Notes: generated from the letters alone by a model not told the origin. Positions 16,220 through 26,329 are shown, counted from the stretch's first letter. The stretch is 64,000 bases of DNA from an uncultured Lachnospiraceae bacterium (GCA_947175055.1 CAMWLJ010000001.1:45322-109321); one strand, 5' to 3'. Translations and numbers: made by a program.

Positions 16220-17437
16220 ATGCAGAATGTATATACAGTTGCACAGGTTAATTCTTATATAAAAAATATGTTCATGCAGGATTATATGTTGCAGTCGATC
16301 ATGGTCAAGGGTGAAGTGAGTAACTGCAAATATCATTCTTCTGGACATATTTATTTTACATTAAAGGATGCAAAAGGGACAATAGCGTGTGTTATGTTTG
16401 CGTCTGATCGCAGTGGGTTATCCTTTAAGATGGCGGAGGGACATCAGGTCGTCGTAAGCGGCAGTGTGAATGTCTACGAGCGGGATGGCAAGTATCAACT
16501 GTATGCCAGGGCGATACAGCTTGACGGTGCAGGTGCGCTCTATGAGCGATATGAAAGATTGAAAAGTGAACTGGAAGAGCGGGGGATGTTTGCGGCACAG
16601 TATAAACAGCCCATTCCAAAGTATATCAGGAGACTCGGCGTTGTGACCGCTGCCACGGGAGCGGCAGTCAGAGATATCATCAATATCGCTGGAAGGCGCA
16701 ATCCATACGTACAGATCATTCTGTATCCGGCAATCGTACAGGGAGAAGCGGCGCCAGCCAGTATTGTAAATGGTATTCGCGCTATGGAGCGGCAGCAGGT
16801 AGATACTATAATTGTGGGAAGAGGCGGTGGGTCCATAGAGGATCTTTGGGCATTTAATGAGGAAATAGTGGCACAGGCGATATTTGACTGTCCTATTCCT
16901 GTTATCTCAGCGGTAGGACATGAGACAGATACGACGATCGCTGATTTTGTGGCAGATCTGCGGGCACCCACACCGTCAGCAGCGGCAGAGCTTGCGGTTT
17001 ATGATATCGAACAATTGCAGGACAAGCTGTCAGAGTATGCCTATACAATGCAGCACTTATGCAGACGTATCATCAGATATTACAGGCAGGCTGCGGAACA
17101 GTATAGCGTGAGAATGCGTTATCTGAGTCCACTGAATACTATCCGCAATAAGAGGCTGCAGGTACTGTCACTGGAAGAGAGACTGCAGAATCTGATGGAG
17201 AAGCAGCTCCAGGACAGCAGGCATAGAATGGCGATCTACGTTGAGCAAATGAAAGGACTGTCGCCCTTAGACAAACTGAATCAAGGATATGCATATGCTG
17301 CTGACGATTCTGGAAAGACACTGACATCGATCGAGCAGGTTTCAATCGGCGATGCGGTGACGGTCTATGTGAAGGATGGCAGGCTGCGGGCAGAAGTTAC
17401 TGATAGATTACATCAGGAACATTTGATCGAGGGATAG
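16220..17437 (+). CDS. xseA: Exodeoxyribonuclease VII large subunit
   Basis: XseA with XseB forms exonuclease VII, which degrades single-stranded DNA from both ends. The 405-residue protein has an N-terminal OB fold (about residues 1-100, with VKGEVSNCKYHSSGHIYFTLKD), the catalytic domain with VIVGRGGGSIEDLWAFN and ISAVGHETDTTIADFVADLRAPTPSAAAE, and a C-terminal coiled coil. The order xseA-xseB-ispA-dxs is widely conserved in Firmicutes. Confidence 0.96.
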   Translation: MQNVYTVAQVNSYIKNMFMQDYMLQSIMVKGEVSNCKYHSSGHIYFTLKDAKGTIACVMFASDRSGLSFKMAEGHQVVVSGSVNVYERDGKYQLYARAIQLDGAGALYERYERLKSELEERGMFAAQYKQPIPKYIRRLGVVTAATGAAVRDIINIAGRRNPYVQIILYPAIVQGEAAPASIVNGIRAMERQQVDTIIVGRGGGSIEDLWAFNEEIVAQAIFDCPIPVISAVGHETDTTIADFVADLRAPTPSAAAELAVYDIEQLQDKLSEYAYTMQHLCRRIIRYYRQAAEQYSVRMRYLSPLNTIRNKRLQVLSLEERLQNLMEKQLQDSRHRMAIYVEQMKGLSPLDKLNQGYAYAADDSGKTLTSIEQVSIGDAVTVYVKDGRLRAEVTDRLHQEHLIEG

Positions 17438-17498
17438 GATGGGAAGGAAGCTTGCAGTTATCGTAAACACCAGTGTGGAGGTATGTATGGAGGTATGT

Positions 17499-17735
17499 AT
17501 GGGTGAGACGGCGCGTGAAACAGGGCAGGACAGACAGGAGCTTTCTTTGGAAGAGGCATTTGGACAGATAGAAGATGTGATCGCACATCTCGAGACGGAG
17601 GAGATAACGCTGGAGGAATCTTTCCGGGAATATAACAGAGGTATGCAGTTGCTGCGGCACTGCAACGATGCGATCGACAGAGTGGAGAAGAAAGTACTTC
17701 AGATCAATGAGAGTGGTGGATTGGATGAATTTTGA
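17499..17735 (+). CDS. xseB: Exodeoxyribonuclease VII small subunit
   Basis: The 78-residue protein has the XseB pattern LSLEEAFGQIEDVIAHLETEEITLEESFREYNRG and forms two helices that bind XseA. The start region is a tandem duplication: GGAGGT then ATG at 17477-17489 and again at 17489-17501, both in frame. ATG 17499 is preferred by length; ATG 17487 would add four residues. The end overlaps ispA by 11 bp. Confidence 0.92.
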   Translation: MGETARETGQDRQELSLEEAFGQIEDVIAHLETEEITLEESFREYNRGMQLLRHCNDAIDRVEKKVLQINESGGLDEF

Positions 17736-18675
17736 GACAGAGTTAGAACAGAAAACAGCAGCTATAGCACCGATCCTGCGGCGGTATCTTCCGGCTGAGA
17801 CAGGATATCAGAGCAAAGTGGCAGAGGCAATGAATTATTCAGTGCAGGCAGGCGGTAAGAGGCTTAGGCCATTGCTGATGGCAGAGAGTGCGGCGCTTTT
17901 TGCAGATACGTCAGTGACAGCTGCAGAACAGGATGCGCCGGCGCGGGAAGCGTTTGTGGATCGCACGCTGCCGTTGTTTATGGCGGCATTGGAGATGATC
18001 CATAACTATTCTCTGGTGCATGACGATCTTCCGGCGATGGACAATGACGAATATCGCAGAGGGCGCAAGACGACACATGTGGTTTACGGCGAGGGCATGG
18101 CAGTGCTGGCAGGAGACGGCCTGCTCAACTATGCGTTTGAGACGGCCGTACGTGCTTTCGAGGAAGCGGAGACGAGGGAGGAGCTTTGTAGGGTAGCGGC
18201 GGCCATGAAGATACTATCCGGCAAGGCCGGAATCAACGGTATGATAGGTGGACAATGTGCTGATCTGGAAGCAGAGAAGCTGGGGGATGATGTGACGGAA
18301 GAGATGCTCCTCTATATTCATGAGCATAAGACGGCGGCATTGATCCAGGCGGCGATGACGATCGGAGCAGTTCTGGCCGGGGCAACACAAGAGGAGATTG
18401 CCGTGTTGGAGAGATGTGCCTATAATATCGGAGTGGCATTTCAGATCCAGGATGATATTCTGGATGTGACGAGTTCCCTGGAAGTGTTGGGGAAACAGGT
18501 GGGCAGTGACGAGAAGAATCACAAGCTTACGTATGTTACGATGCACGGACTGGAAGAGTCGAAGCATCAGGTGGCAAAGTTGTCCGAAGAAGCCGTTGAA
18601 ATGCTTGCATCTTTTCCCAAAAGGAATCTTTTTCTGGAAAAGTTGGCAGAGCAGTTGATCTACAGAGAGAAATAA
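17725..18675 (+). CDS. ispA: Farnesyl/geranylgeranyl diphosphate synthase
   Basis: This prenyl transferase condenses dimethylallyl and isopentenyl diphosphate in isoprenoid synthesis. The first aspartate-rich motif HDDLPAMDNDEYRRGR and the second FQIQDDILD are intact, as is GGKRLRP. ATG 17725 (MNFETELEQK) is chosen over an upstream in-frame ATG at 17668, which lies deep in xseB. The protein is 316 residues. It is followed by dxs, the first committed step of the same pathway. Chain-length specificity (C15 or C20) cannot be told. Confidence 0.93.
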   Translation: MNFETELEQKTAAIAPILRRYLPAETGYQSKVAEAMNYSVQAGGKRLRPLLMAESAALFADTSVTAAEQDAPAREAFVDRTLPLFMAALEMIHNYSLVHDDLPAMDNDEYRRGRKTTHVVYGEGMAVLAGDGLLNYAFETAVRAFEEAETREELCRVAAAMKILSGKAGINGMIGGQCADLEAEKLGDDVTEEMLLYIHEHKTAALIQAAMTIGAVLAGATQEEIAVLERCAYNIGVAFQIQDDILDVTSSLEVLGKQVGSDEKNHKLTYVTMHGLEESKHQVAKLSEEAVEMLASFPKRNLFLEKLAEQLIYREK

Positions 18676-18687
18676 AGAGGGGTATCT

Positions 18688-20598
18688 ATGCTTTTAGAGA
18701 AGATCGAACAGACGAATGATATCAAGCAGATCGCAGAGAGCGACTATGGTGTACTGGCACAGGAGATCAGAGAGTTTTTGATCCGATCGATCAGCGAGAC
18801 CGGTGGGCATCTGGGATCGAATCTGGGTGCGGTAGAACTTACTATGGCGCTGCACCTGTTTTTGAATCTGCCGGAGGATAAGATCATCTGGGATGTGGGA
18901 CACCAATCATATACGCATAAGATCTTAACAGGTAGAAGGGACGGTTTTGCTAATTTACGGAAGTTTGGCGGCATGAGCGGTTTCCCGAAGCGCAAGGAAA
19001 GTGAATGTGATTGTTTTGATACCGGACATAGCTCTACTTCCATTTCTGCGGGATTGGGCATGGTCAAGGCCAGAGACATCAAAGGGGAGAAGAACACCAT
19101 CGTATCCGTGATCGGTGACGGTTCCCTGACCGGCGGCATGGCGTATGAAGCACTCAATAATGCCTCACGTTTGGAGACTAATTTCATTATTATACTGAAT
19201 GACAATAATATGTCCATATCGGAGAATGTGGGCGGCGTATCGAAATATTTGAATAATATCAGAACGGCAGATATGTATCTGGATCTGAAAGAAGGAGTCT
19301 ATAATTCGCTTCACGGGAAGTCAAAGTACGGAGATAAGGTGGTATCTCAGATCAGAAGAGCTAAGAGCAGCTTTAAACATTTAGTTGTGCCAGGTATGTT
19401 TTTCGAGGATATGGGCATTACTTATCTGGGTCCGGTGGATGGACATAATATTTCGGCCATGGTCCGGCTTCTCGGAGAAGCCAGGAAGATCAGAGGTGCG
19501 GTTCTCCTGCATGTGATCACGCAGAAGGGGAAAGGCTATGTGCCGGCTGAGAGGCACCCGGCCAGATTTCATGGAGCAGAGCCTTTCGATATAGAGACCG
19601 GAATTCCCAGCAAACCGCAGAGCAAGGCCAATTATACGGATATATTCTCCACGGTTATGTGTAAATTAGGTCAACGGCAGGAAAATGTGGTGGCGATCAC
19701 GGCGGCGATGCCGGACGGTACGGGATTGAAGCGCTTTCGGAACAGGTACCCAGACCGATTCTTTGACGTTGGGATCGCGGAAGAACATGCAGTAACATTT
19801 GCGGCCGGGTTGGCGGCCGGTGGACTGAGACCAATCGTGGCGATCTACTCCTCCTTTTTACAGAGAGCCTATGATCAGATCCTGCATGATGTCTGTCTGC
19901 AGAATCTGCCGGTAATCTTTGCGGTTGACAGGGCGGGGCTGGTAGGCAGTGACGGAGAGACGCATCAGGGTATTTTTGATCTGTCTTATCTGTCTTCGAT
20001 TCCGAATATGCACATCATGGCGCCCAAGAATAAATGGGAACTTTCTGACATGTTGAAATTTGCTCTGGCTTCCGACATGCCGATGGCGATCCGTTATCCG
20101 AGAGGAGAGGCATTTGATGGACTGAAAGATAATCGTGCGCCCATCCTGTATGGGAAGAGTGAGCCTCTATACGAAGAAGAAGATATCATATTGTTTGCTG
20201 TAGGCAGTATGGTTAAAGTGGCTCTTGAGGTGCGGAGTCAGCTTAAGGAGAGAGGATATTCTTGCTCACTGACCAATGCGCGGTTTGTGAAACCGATAGA
20301 TGAGCAGGCGGTGCGTGAGGCATGTAGAGAGCACAGACTGCTCGTGACGCTGGAAGAGAATGTGATGAGCGGCGGTTATGGAGAGAAAGTTAGGGCGTAT
20401 GTAGATGAGATTGGTGCATCCGCGCAGGTGCTCAACATAGCGATTCCGGATGAATATGTGGAACATGGTAACGTGGAGTTGTTGAAACGCGAAATTGGGA
20501 TCGACGCGGATTCGGTCACGACGAAAATTCTCACACGCTACGTATCGATGGCCGGAGAGCGGGAACAGAAAGAGGAAACAGCAGGCGCAGACAGATGA
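18688..20598 (+). CDS. dxs: 1-deoxy-D-xylulose-5-phosphate synthase
   Basis: DXS makes 1-deoxyxylulose 5-phosphate from pyruvate and glyceraldehyde 3-phosphate with thiamine diphosphate, the entry to the MEP pathway. The 636-residue protein shows the thiamine diphosphate motif GDGSLTGGMAYEALNNAS with NDNNMSIS, the catalytic Glu region VGIAEEHAVTFAAG, and the transketolase C-terminal domain. It overlaps tlyA by ATGA. Confidence 0.97.
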   Translation: MLLEKIEQTNDIKQIAESDYGVLAQEIREFLIRSISETGGHLGSNLGAVELTMALHLFLNLPEDKIIWDVGHQSYTHKILTGRRDGFANLRKFGGMSGFPKRKESECDCFDTGHSSTSISAGLGMVKARDIKGEKNTIVSVIGDGSLTGGMAYEALNNASRLETNFIIILNDNNMSISENVGGVSKYLNNIRTADMYLDLKEGVYNSLHGKSKYGDKVVSQIRRAKSSFKHLVVPGMFFEDMGITYLGPVDGHNISAMVRLLGEARKIRGAVLLHVITQKGKGYVPAERHPARFHGAEPFDIETGIPSKPQSKANYTDIFSTVMCKLGQRQENVVAITAAMPDGTGLKRFRNRYPDRFFDVGIAEEHAVTFAAGLAAGGLRPIVAIYSSFLQRAYDQILHDVCLQNLPVIFAVDRAGLVGSDGETHQGIFDLSYLSSIPNMHIMAPKNKWELSDMLKFALASDMPMAIRYPRGEAFDGLKDNRAPILYGKSEPLYEEEDIILFAVGSMVKVALEVRSQLKERGYSCSLTNARFVKPIDEQAVREACREHRLLVTLEENVMSGGYGEKVRAYVDEIGASAQVLNIAIPDEYVEHGNVELLKREIGIDADSVTTKILTRYVSMAGEREQKEETAGADR

Positions 20599-21500
20599 GA
20601 GAGAGATTGGATGTTATTCTGGTAAAACGCGGTCTTGCTCCTTCCAGGGAGAAAGCAAAGGCTATCCTGATGGCCGGCAATGTCTTTGTGGACGGACAGC
20701 GGGAGGATAAAGCCGGATCGACGTTTGATGAAAGTAAAATTCAAATAGAGGTAAGAGGAAACAACTTGAAATATGTAAGCCGCGGCGGGTTGAAGCTGGA
20801 GAAGGCAATGGAGCAGTTCCCGATCACACTCATGCATACGGTCTGCATGGATATCGGGGCTTCTACGGGAGGTTTCACGGACTGCATGCTGCAAAACGGG
20901 GCTGACCGGGTGTATGCCATTGATGTGGGGCACGGACAGCTGGCATGGAAGTTGCGCAACGATGCCAGAGTCGTATGCATGGAAAGAACGAATTTCCGCT
21001 ATGTGACTAGGGAGGATATTGCGCAGAAGGTTGACGTTGCTTCGGTGGATGTATCATTCATCTCGCTCACTAAAATTTTGATTCCGGCGCGCAATCTGCT
21101 GAGTGAGAAAGGGCAGATGGTCTGTCTGATCAAACCGCAGTTCGAGGCGGGCAGAGATAAGGTCGGCAAGAAGGGTGTTGTCCGAGAACCGGCGGTGCAT
21201 GAGGAAGTGATACGTAAAGTGATAGATCATGCCGACCTGATTGGATTTGAAGTAGCGGGTCTTACGTATTCACCGATCAAGGGGCCGGAAGGCAATATAG
21301 AATATTTGATCTATTTAACAAAGAAGGCAGATATTCCGGAAGAAGTGCTGGGACTGTCTGAAGCGGAGGCGGAAGAGAGGCTTCGTGGAATAATAGAGGA
21401 AAAGAGCGGGAAGGCGCACAGCAGGGACATAGAGGAAATGATTCGTTCCGTTGTGCTCGACGCGCATAACGTTTTGGATGAGGCGAAACAGGCAGAATGA
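20595..21500 (+). CDS. tlyA: TlyA family rRNA 2'-O-methyltransferase
   Basis: The N-terminal S4 domain (residues about 1-65, ERLDVILVKRGLAPSREKAKA) and the FtsJ-type methyltransferase domain with CMDIGASTGGFTDCML and SVDVSFISLTKIL match TlyA, an S-adenosylmethionine-dependent methyltransferase of 16S (and sometimes 23S) rRNA. It is often misnamed hemolysin. The length of 301 residues is slightly longer than usual because of an acidic C-terminal helix. Overlaps dxs and nadK by 4 bp each. Confidence 0.93.
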   Translation: MRERLDVILVKRGLAPSREKAKAILMAGNVFVDGQREDKAGSTFDESKIQIEVRGNNLKYVSRGGLKLEKAMEQFPITLMHTVCMDIGASTGGFTDCMLQNGADRVYAIDVGHGQLAWKLRNDARVVCMERTNFRYVTREDIAQKVDVASVDVSFISLTKILIPARNLLSEKGQMVCLIKPQFEAGRDKVGKKGVVREPAVHEEVIRKVIDHADLIGFEVAGLTYSPIKGPEGNIEYLIYLTKKADIPEEVLGLSEAEAEERLRGIIEEKSGKAHSRDIEEMIRSVVLDAHNVLDEAKQAE

Positions 21501-22345
21501 GGCATTTTTATCTGATCACAAACAGAGTGAAGGATCCCGACGGATCTTATACACAGCAGATAATCTCCTATTTGGAAATGCATGGGGCCAGTGTGACATG
21601 TGTAGATAATACGGAACGGTTTTCAGACAGATGGGAAGAGAAGGAATCCGGTCAGGACGAGGCAGAATGTGTTCTTGTCCTGGGCGGGGACGGTACCCTG
21701 CTTCGTGCAGCCAGGACTATGATGAACAGGGATATTCCCCTGCTGGGGATCAATCTGGGTACGTTGGGATATCTGGCTGAGGTTGAGATCGCCGCGATAG
21801 AGGAGGCACTTGAGAAACTGCTGTCTGACCGGTTCACGAAGGAAGAACGGATGATGCTGGTCGGGAAGGTCGAAAGGAAAGTGGGGAAGGAAGAAAATTT
21901 TGCCCTGAATGATATTGTGTTGTCCAGGTGTGGATCCCTGCAGGTCTTAAACTTCCACATCTATGTGAATGGACAGTTTCTAAACAGCTACAGTGCGGAT
22001 GGGATGATCGTGGCGACACCGACGGGTTCTACCGGGTATAATCTGTCGGCAGGTGGACCGATCGTGGAACCGGGTGCCAACCTGCTTCTGCTGACGCCGA
22101 TCTGTCCGCATACTTTGAACACAAGAAGCATTGTTCTGGCTCCTGACGATACGGTCAGGATTGAGATTCCGGAGGGAAAGGACGGCCGGGAACAACTGGT
22201 AGAGGTCAATTATGACGGAAGTTGTAAGGTCAGGCTGCGGACGGGCGACCATATCGTTGTCTGTCGGGCTAATAAGACAACAGGAATCCTGAAACTGAAC
22301 ACGGAAAGTTTTCTGACGGTACTACATAAGAAGATGAGCGAATGA
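21497..22345 (+). CDS. nadK: NAD kinase
   Basis: NadK phosphorylates NAD to NADP. The GGDGTLLRAARTM motif (near residue 57), NDIVLSR and the TPTGSTGYNLSAGGPIV nucleotide-binding segment are all present in this 282-residue protein. It sits between tlyA and argR in the conserved tlyA-nadK-argR-recN order. Confidence 0.96.
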   Translation: MRHFYLITNRVKDPDGSYTQQIISYLEMHGASVTCVDNTERFSDRWEEKESGQDEAECVLVLGGDGTLLRAARTMMNRDIPLLGINLGTLGYLAEVEIAAIEEALEKLLSDRFTKEERMMLVGKVERKVGKEENFALNDIVLSRCGSLQVLNFHIYVNGQFLNSYSADGMIVATPTGSTGYNLSAGGPIVEPGANLLLLTPICPHTLNTRSIVLAPDDTVRIEIPEGKDGREQLVEVNYDGSCKVRLRTGDHIVVCRANKTTGILKLNTESFLTVLHKKMSE

Positions 22346-22412
22346 TCGCGGTGGGAATGAACCGGCAGAAGACAAGTCATAATAATATAAGTAAATGATG
22401 AGACAGTGATCT

Positions 22413-22865
22413 ATGAAAAAGAGAAGACATGAAAAGATAATTGAATTGATCGGACAATATGAAATCGAGACGCAGGAAGAATTGGCCGATAGACTGCGGG
22501 AAGAGGGATATCAGGTGACGCAGGCGACAGTGTCACGTGATATCAGAGAATTGAAATTATCAAAGATCTCCGGTGGAAACGGCAGACAGAAATATATTGC
22601 CTTTACAAGGGAAGAGGTGCATCTGGGCGATAAATACATCCGCGTGCTGCGAGAAGGATACGTTTCTATGGATCTGGCACAGAATCTGCTTATCATGAAG
22701 ACTGTATCCGGTATGGCAATGGCGGTAGCCGCGGCAGTTGATGCGTTGAAACTGGATGAGATCGTCGGCTGTATCGCAGGTGATAACACGATCATGATGG
22801 CGATGCGCAGTGAAAGTGCGGCAGCGCAGGTGATGGATAAATTACGAAGAATGATAGAACAATAA
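22413..22865 (+). CDS. argR: Arginine repressor ArgR/AhrC
   Basis: The 150-residue protein has the N-terminal winged-helix DNA-binding domain (residues about 1-70, KKRRHEKIIELIGQYEIETQEELADRLREEG and TQATVSRDIRELKL) and the C-terminal arginine-binding oligomerisation domain with CIAGDNTIMMAMR. It represses arginine synthesis and activates catabolism when arginine is high. No arginine genes are in the window. Confidence 0.96.
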   Translation: MKKRRHEKIIELIGQYEIETQEELADRLREEGYQVTQATVSRDIRELKLSKISGGNGRQKYIAFTREEVHLGDKYIRVLREGYVSMDLAQNLLIMKTVSGMAMAVAAAVDALKLDEIVGCIAGDNTIMMAMRSESAAAQVMDKLRRMIEQ

Positions 22866-23001
22866 GATACAATGGCGCGTTGGCATGTCAGGATTGAGAG
22901 TGTGTCTGGCATGTTTATGTCAGAGCGCGGATGATTATGTATTTGGATGACTGCTTCCGATAAGCAGATGTGTCCGGAGAGAATACATAAGAGGTGAAAG
23001 A

Positions 23002-24684
23002 ATGTTACAAAGTTTACATGTGAAGAATTTAGCGTTGATCGATGAAGTCGAGGTTGAATTCGGAGAAGGCCTGAATATCCTTACCGGGGAAACCGGTGCG
23101 GGGAAATCTATTATCATCGGATCCATCAATCTGGCGCTGGGAGCGAAAGCAGACAAAGATCTGATCCGGACCGGGGCAGAATATGCGCTGGTAGAACTGG
23201 TCTTTACGGTAGAGCAGCCGCAGCAGCTAAAAGCCATACAGGAATTGGATCTGCCTGTGGAGGAGGAACAGATCATCTTGCAGCGCCGGATCATGCCAAG
23301 CCGTAATGTCTGTAAAGTGTGCGGTGAGACAGTGACGGCCAGACAATTGAAGCAGTTGGCAGAGATTTTGATCGATATTCACGGGCAGCATGAACACCAA
23401 TCATTGTTGCAGCCTGCAAAGCAGCTGGAAATCCTGGATGCCTATGCGGGAGAGGTGTTGACGCCTTATAAAGAAGAATTACGAAATATTTACGGGGAAT
23501 ACCGTAAAGCCGTGGAGGCGTTATCCGGCAGTGAGGTGGATGAGGAGACCCGCAAAAGAGAAGTGGCGCTGGCAGAGTTTGAGTGTCAGGAGATTGAAGA
23601 GGCAGCTTTGATCCCGGGAGAAGATGAGGAGGTTGAGCAGACTTATCAAAAGCTCGTGAACGGGCAGAAGATCAGGGATGCAGTCAATATGGCGCATGCG
23701 CTTTGCGGCTATGAGGAAGGCGGCATTGGCAGTAACGTCGGGCGGGCTCTCAGGGAGATGAAGTCCGTATCGGCTTATGACGATGTGCTCAGAGAATTTG
23801 AACAGCAGCTGCTGGATATAGACAGCCTGCTCAACGATTATAACCGCGGTGTGGCAGATTACCTGTCGGAATTGGAATTTGACGGAGAACTCTTCGATCA
23901 GACGGAGAAACGCCTGAATCTGATCAATCATTTGAAGACAAAATATGGAAATTCCATAGAAGATATATTGCAATACCGTGACAAAGCGGAGAACACACTG
24001 GATAAATACAGGGATTATGATACCTATCGTAAAGAATTACATGAGCAGGTCGATGTCTTAAAGAAGAGAGCGGCTGCAGTAGGGTCGGAGATATCTGATA
24101 TTCGCAGAAGTTTTGCCGCCAAGTTATCGGAGGAGATGAGGACTGCGCTTGTCGATCTTAATTTTCAGGAAGTTGCCTTTGAGATTCAGATCTCATCTGC
24201 GCCGGAGTTGGTGAGCGGAAACGGATTCGACAAAGTTACTTATATGATCTCGACAAATGCCGGAGAAAGGCTTCGGGAACTGGCACAAGTGGCCAGCGGC
24301 GGTGAACTGTCGCGTATCATGCTGGCGCTCAAAACGGTGCTTGCGGATAAGGATTCGATCGAGACTCTGATCTTTGATGAGATCGATACGGGTATCAGTG
24401 GCAAAACGGCATGGAAGGTATCCGAGAAAATGGGAATTCTTGGGAAGGGGCATCAGATCATCTGCATTACCCATCTGCCGCAGATCGCCTCGATGGCGGA
24501 TCGGCATTTCTGCATCGAAAAGAAAGTGGAAGACAATCGTTCCGTTACGGATATCAGGAAGCTGAATGAAGAAGAAAGTACCGCCGAGGTGGCAAGAATG
24601 CTTGGAAGTGCCAGCGTAACAGAGAATGTTATGAACAATGCGCGGGAGATGAAAGAATTGGCAAGAAAAACAAAACAATACTAA
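23002..24684 (+). CDS. recN: DNA repair protein RecN
   Basis: RecN is an SMC-like ATPase acting at double-strand breaks. The Walker A motif GETGAGKSIIIGS lies near residue 28, the ABC signature ASGGELSRIMLALK near 430 and Walker B LIFDEIDTGISG near 455, separated by long coiled coils. The length of 560 residues is standard. No LexA box was found ahead of it. It is followed by a terminator and spoIVB. Confidence 0.96.
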   Translation: MLQSLHVKNLALIDEVEVEFGEGLNILTGETGAGKSIIIGSINLALGAKADKDLIRTGAEYALVELVFTVEQPQQLKAIQELDLPVEEEQIILQRRIMPSRNVCKVCGETVTARQLKQLAEILIDIHGQHEHQSLLQPAKQLEILDAYAGEVLTPYKEELRNIYGEYRKAVEALSGSEVDEETRKREVALAEFECQEIEEAALIPGEDEEVEQTYQKLVNGQKIRDAVNMAHALCGYEEGGIGSNVGRALREMKSVSAYDDVLREFEQQLLDIDSLLNDYNRGVADYLSELEFDGELFDQTEKRLNLINHLKTKYGNSIEDILQYRDKAENTLDKYRDYDTYRKELHEQVDVLKKRAAAVGSEISDIRRSFAAKLSEEMRTALVDLNFQEVAFEIQISSAPELVSGNGFDKVTYMISTNAGERLRELAQVASGGELSRIMLALKTVLADKDSIETLIFDEIDTGISGKTAWKVSEKMGILGKGHQIICITHLPQIASMADRHFCIEKKVEDNRSVTDIRKLNEEESTAEVARMLGSASVTENVMNNAREMKELARKTKQY

Positions 24685-24715
24685 TATTAAAATCGAAAAT
24701 TTTTCACATACTAGA

Positions 24716-24745
24716 AAGGACATGCTCAGTGTATGTCCTTTTTTT
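24716..24745 (+). terminator. Terminator after recN
   Basis: AAGGACAT (24716-24723) pairs with ATGTCCTT (24733-24740), and TTTTT follows (24741-24745). It shows that the ATG at 24733 cannot be the natural spoIVB start. Confidence 0.85.
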
Positions 24746-24864
24746 CGATGGAAAGAGAGCCTGCTGCATGTGTACATTTAAAGAGCAACAAGATGGGCAA
24801 TTCCTTATTGGCTGTAAGGAGTATTGACCATAAATATATTGTAGTAGATGGGAGATGTGGAAAA

Positions 24865-26196
24865 TTGAACCGTTTAATAGATATGACAAAGCAACAGGAA
24901 AGAATGTACAGGGTCTTCTTATATACAATACTTGCTGCAGCGGCGGTCGCAATTACGATATTGGTATATCTGACTTATTGGGATAAAATTCCATCAACCA
25001 TAAAGATACGCGCCGGAGTGGAGCAGGAACTGGACTTTAAGGTTCCGGTATCGGGAAGGATCTATCGTGTGAATGAATCGGATGTTACACCCGTATCTTC
25101 GCTGTCGGATTCTACGGATAAAGAGGTGGCGGAACAGGCAACGGAGAGTATCCCGATAGATTTTGCACATAAAGTGAGAGTCAAGGCAAATGCGATTGAT
25201 ACTTATAAGATGGATCTGAAACTCTTCGGGGTAATTCCCTATAAAAATGTGGATGTGGAAGTGATTCAGGACAAGATGCTCACACCGTCGGGAATACCCA
25301 TCGGTATCTATGTGAAAACAAGTGGAGTGTTGGTAGTCGGAATCGGAGAGTTTGAGAACAGTGAGGGAAAGAAGGTATCTCCTGCGAAATATGCGCTGCA
25401 GAAGGGGGATTATATTCTGCAGGTCAACGGGGAGACCGTAGAGAATAAGAAGCACTTTATCAGGATGGTGGAAGCCTCTGATGGAGAGAGCATGGTGTTG
25501 GCGATCAAGCGGAACGGAGAAATTACAGATATCATGGTAACGCCGGAAGCTAATCAGAATCAGGAATGGAAGGTGGGAATCTGGATCAGGGATAACGCCC
25601 AGGGAATCGGGACCATGACCTATGAAGATGCCGACAATTCTTTCGGTGCGCTCGGCCATGGGATCAATGATGTGGATACTTCTTTGTTGATGAACCTGGA
25701 GGAAGGGACTCTTTACAGGACTCAGATCGTGGGGATAACCAGAGGGTCTAACGGCAGTCCGGGAGAACTGACCGGTTATATCGAATATGACAGTGACAAT
25801 GTGATCGGAGAGATTACAGAGAATACGGAAGAAGGAATCTTTGGCGTATGTGATGATGTGGTGGAAGAGGCTTCTTCCTTTGAACCGATTCCGATCGCAC
25901 TCAAACAGGAAATAGAGATGGGGCCTGCGCAGATCATCTGTTCTGTCACCGGGGAACCGGAGTTCTATGACGTGGAGATTGTGGAGGTAAATCTGGATCG
26001 GGATAATATTAACAGGGGGATCGTGGTGCAGGTGATAGATGAGAAACTACTGACCTTGACCGGTGGGATCATACAGGGTATGAGCGGTAGCCCGATTGTC
26101 CAGAACGGCAAGCTGGTAGGGGCAGTGACGCACGTGCTGGTGCAGGATTCGACGCGGGGATATGGCATTTTTATCGAGGAAATGCTGGGGCACTGA
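24865..26196 (+). CDS. spoIVB: SpoIVB serine peptidase
   Basis: SpoIVB is secreted from the forespore and cleaves SpoIVFA to allow pro-sigma-K processing. One N-terminal membrane segment (VFLYTILAAAAVAITILVYL) is followed by a PDZ domain (about residues 140-230, SPAKYALQKGDYILQVNGE) and the peptidase domain, with the catalytic His in GALGHGIND and Ser in GMSGSPI. The start is uncertain; TTG 24865 has GGGAG 10 nt upstream and gives 443 residues, near the Bacillus length. Upstream in-frame ATGs at 24733 and 24748 overlap or follow the recN terminator. spo0A, its usual neighbour, is not next. Confidence 0.9.
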   Translation: MNRLIDMTKQQERMYRVFLYTILAAAAVAITILVYLTYWDKIPSTIKIRAGVEQELDFKVPVSGRIYRVNESDVTPVSSLSDSTDKEVAEQATESIPIDFAHKVRVKANAIDTYKMDLKLFGVIPYKNVDVEVIQDKMLTPSGIPIGIYVKTSGVLVVGIGEFENSEGKKVSPAKYALQKGDYILQVNGETVENKKHFIRMVEASDGESMVLAIKRNGEITDIMVTPEANQNQEWKVGIWIRDNAQGIGTMTYEDADNSFGALGHGINDVDTSLLMNLEEGTLYRTQIVGITRGSNGSPGELTGYIEYDSDNVIGEITENTEEGIFGVCDDVVEEASSFEPIPIALKQEIEMGPAQIICSVTGEPEFYDVEIVEVNLDRDNINRGIVVQVIDEKLLTLTGGIIQGMSGSPIVQNGKLVGAVTHVLVQDSTRGYGIFIEEMLGH

Positions 26197-26283
26197 TTCC
26201 TGTCGATCCCGGCTAAGGATGTGATGGAAGAAATAGATATAGCCGAATGAGAAGGAAAAAGGTTCTATCGAAATGAATAAAGA

Positions 26284-26321
26284 AGGGCAGGATTGATTGT
26301 AAAATATGCCTGCTCTTTTTT
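26284..26321 (+). terminator. Terminator after spoIVB
   Basis: AGGGCAGG (26284-26291) pairs with CCTGCTCT (26309-26316) with one G-U pair, followed by six T residues (26316-26321). It separates spoIVB from the glycan locus promoter that starts only 9 bp later. Confidence 0.85.
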
Positions 26322-26329
26322 GATATTTG

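Noticed and set aside
24733-24864. Upstream spoIVB starts at 24733 or 24748
   Set aside because: The first lies inside the recN terminator and the second just after it, with no ribosome site; TTG 24865 has one and gives a family-like length.
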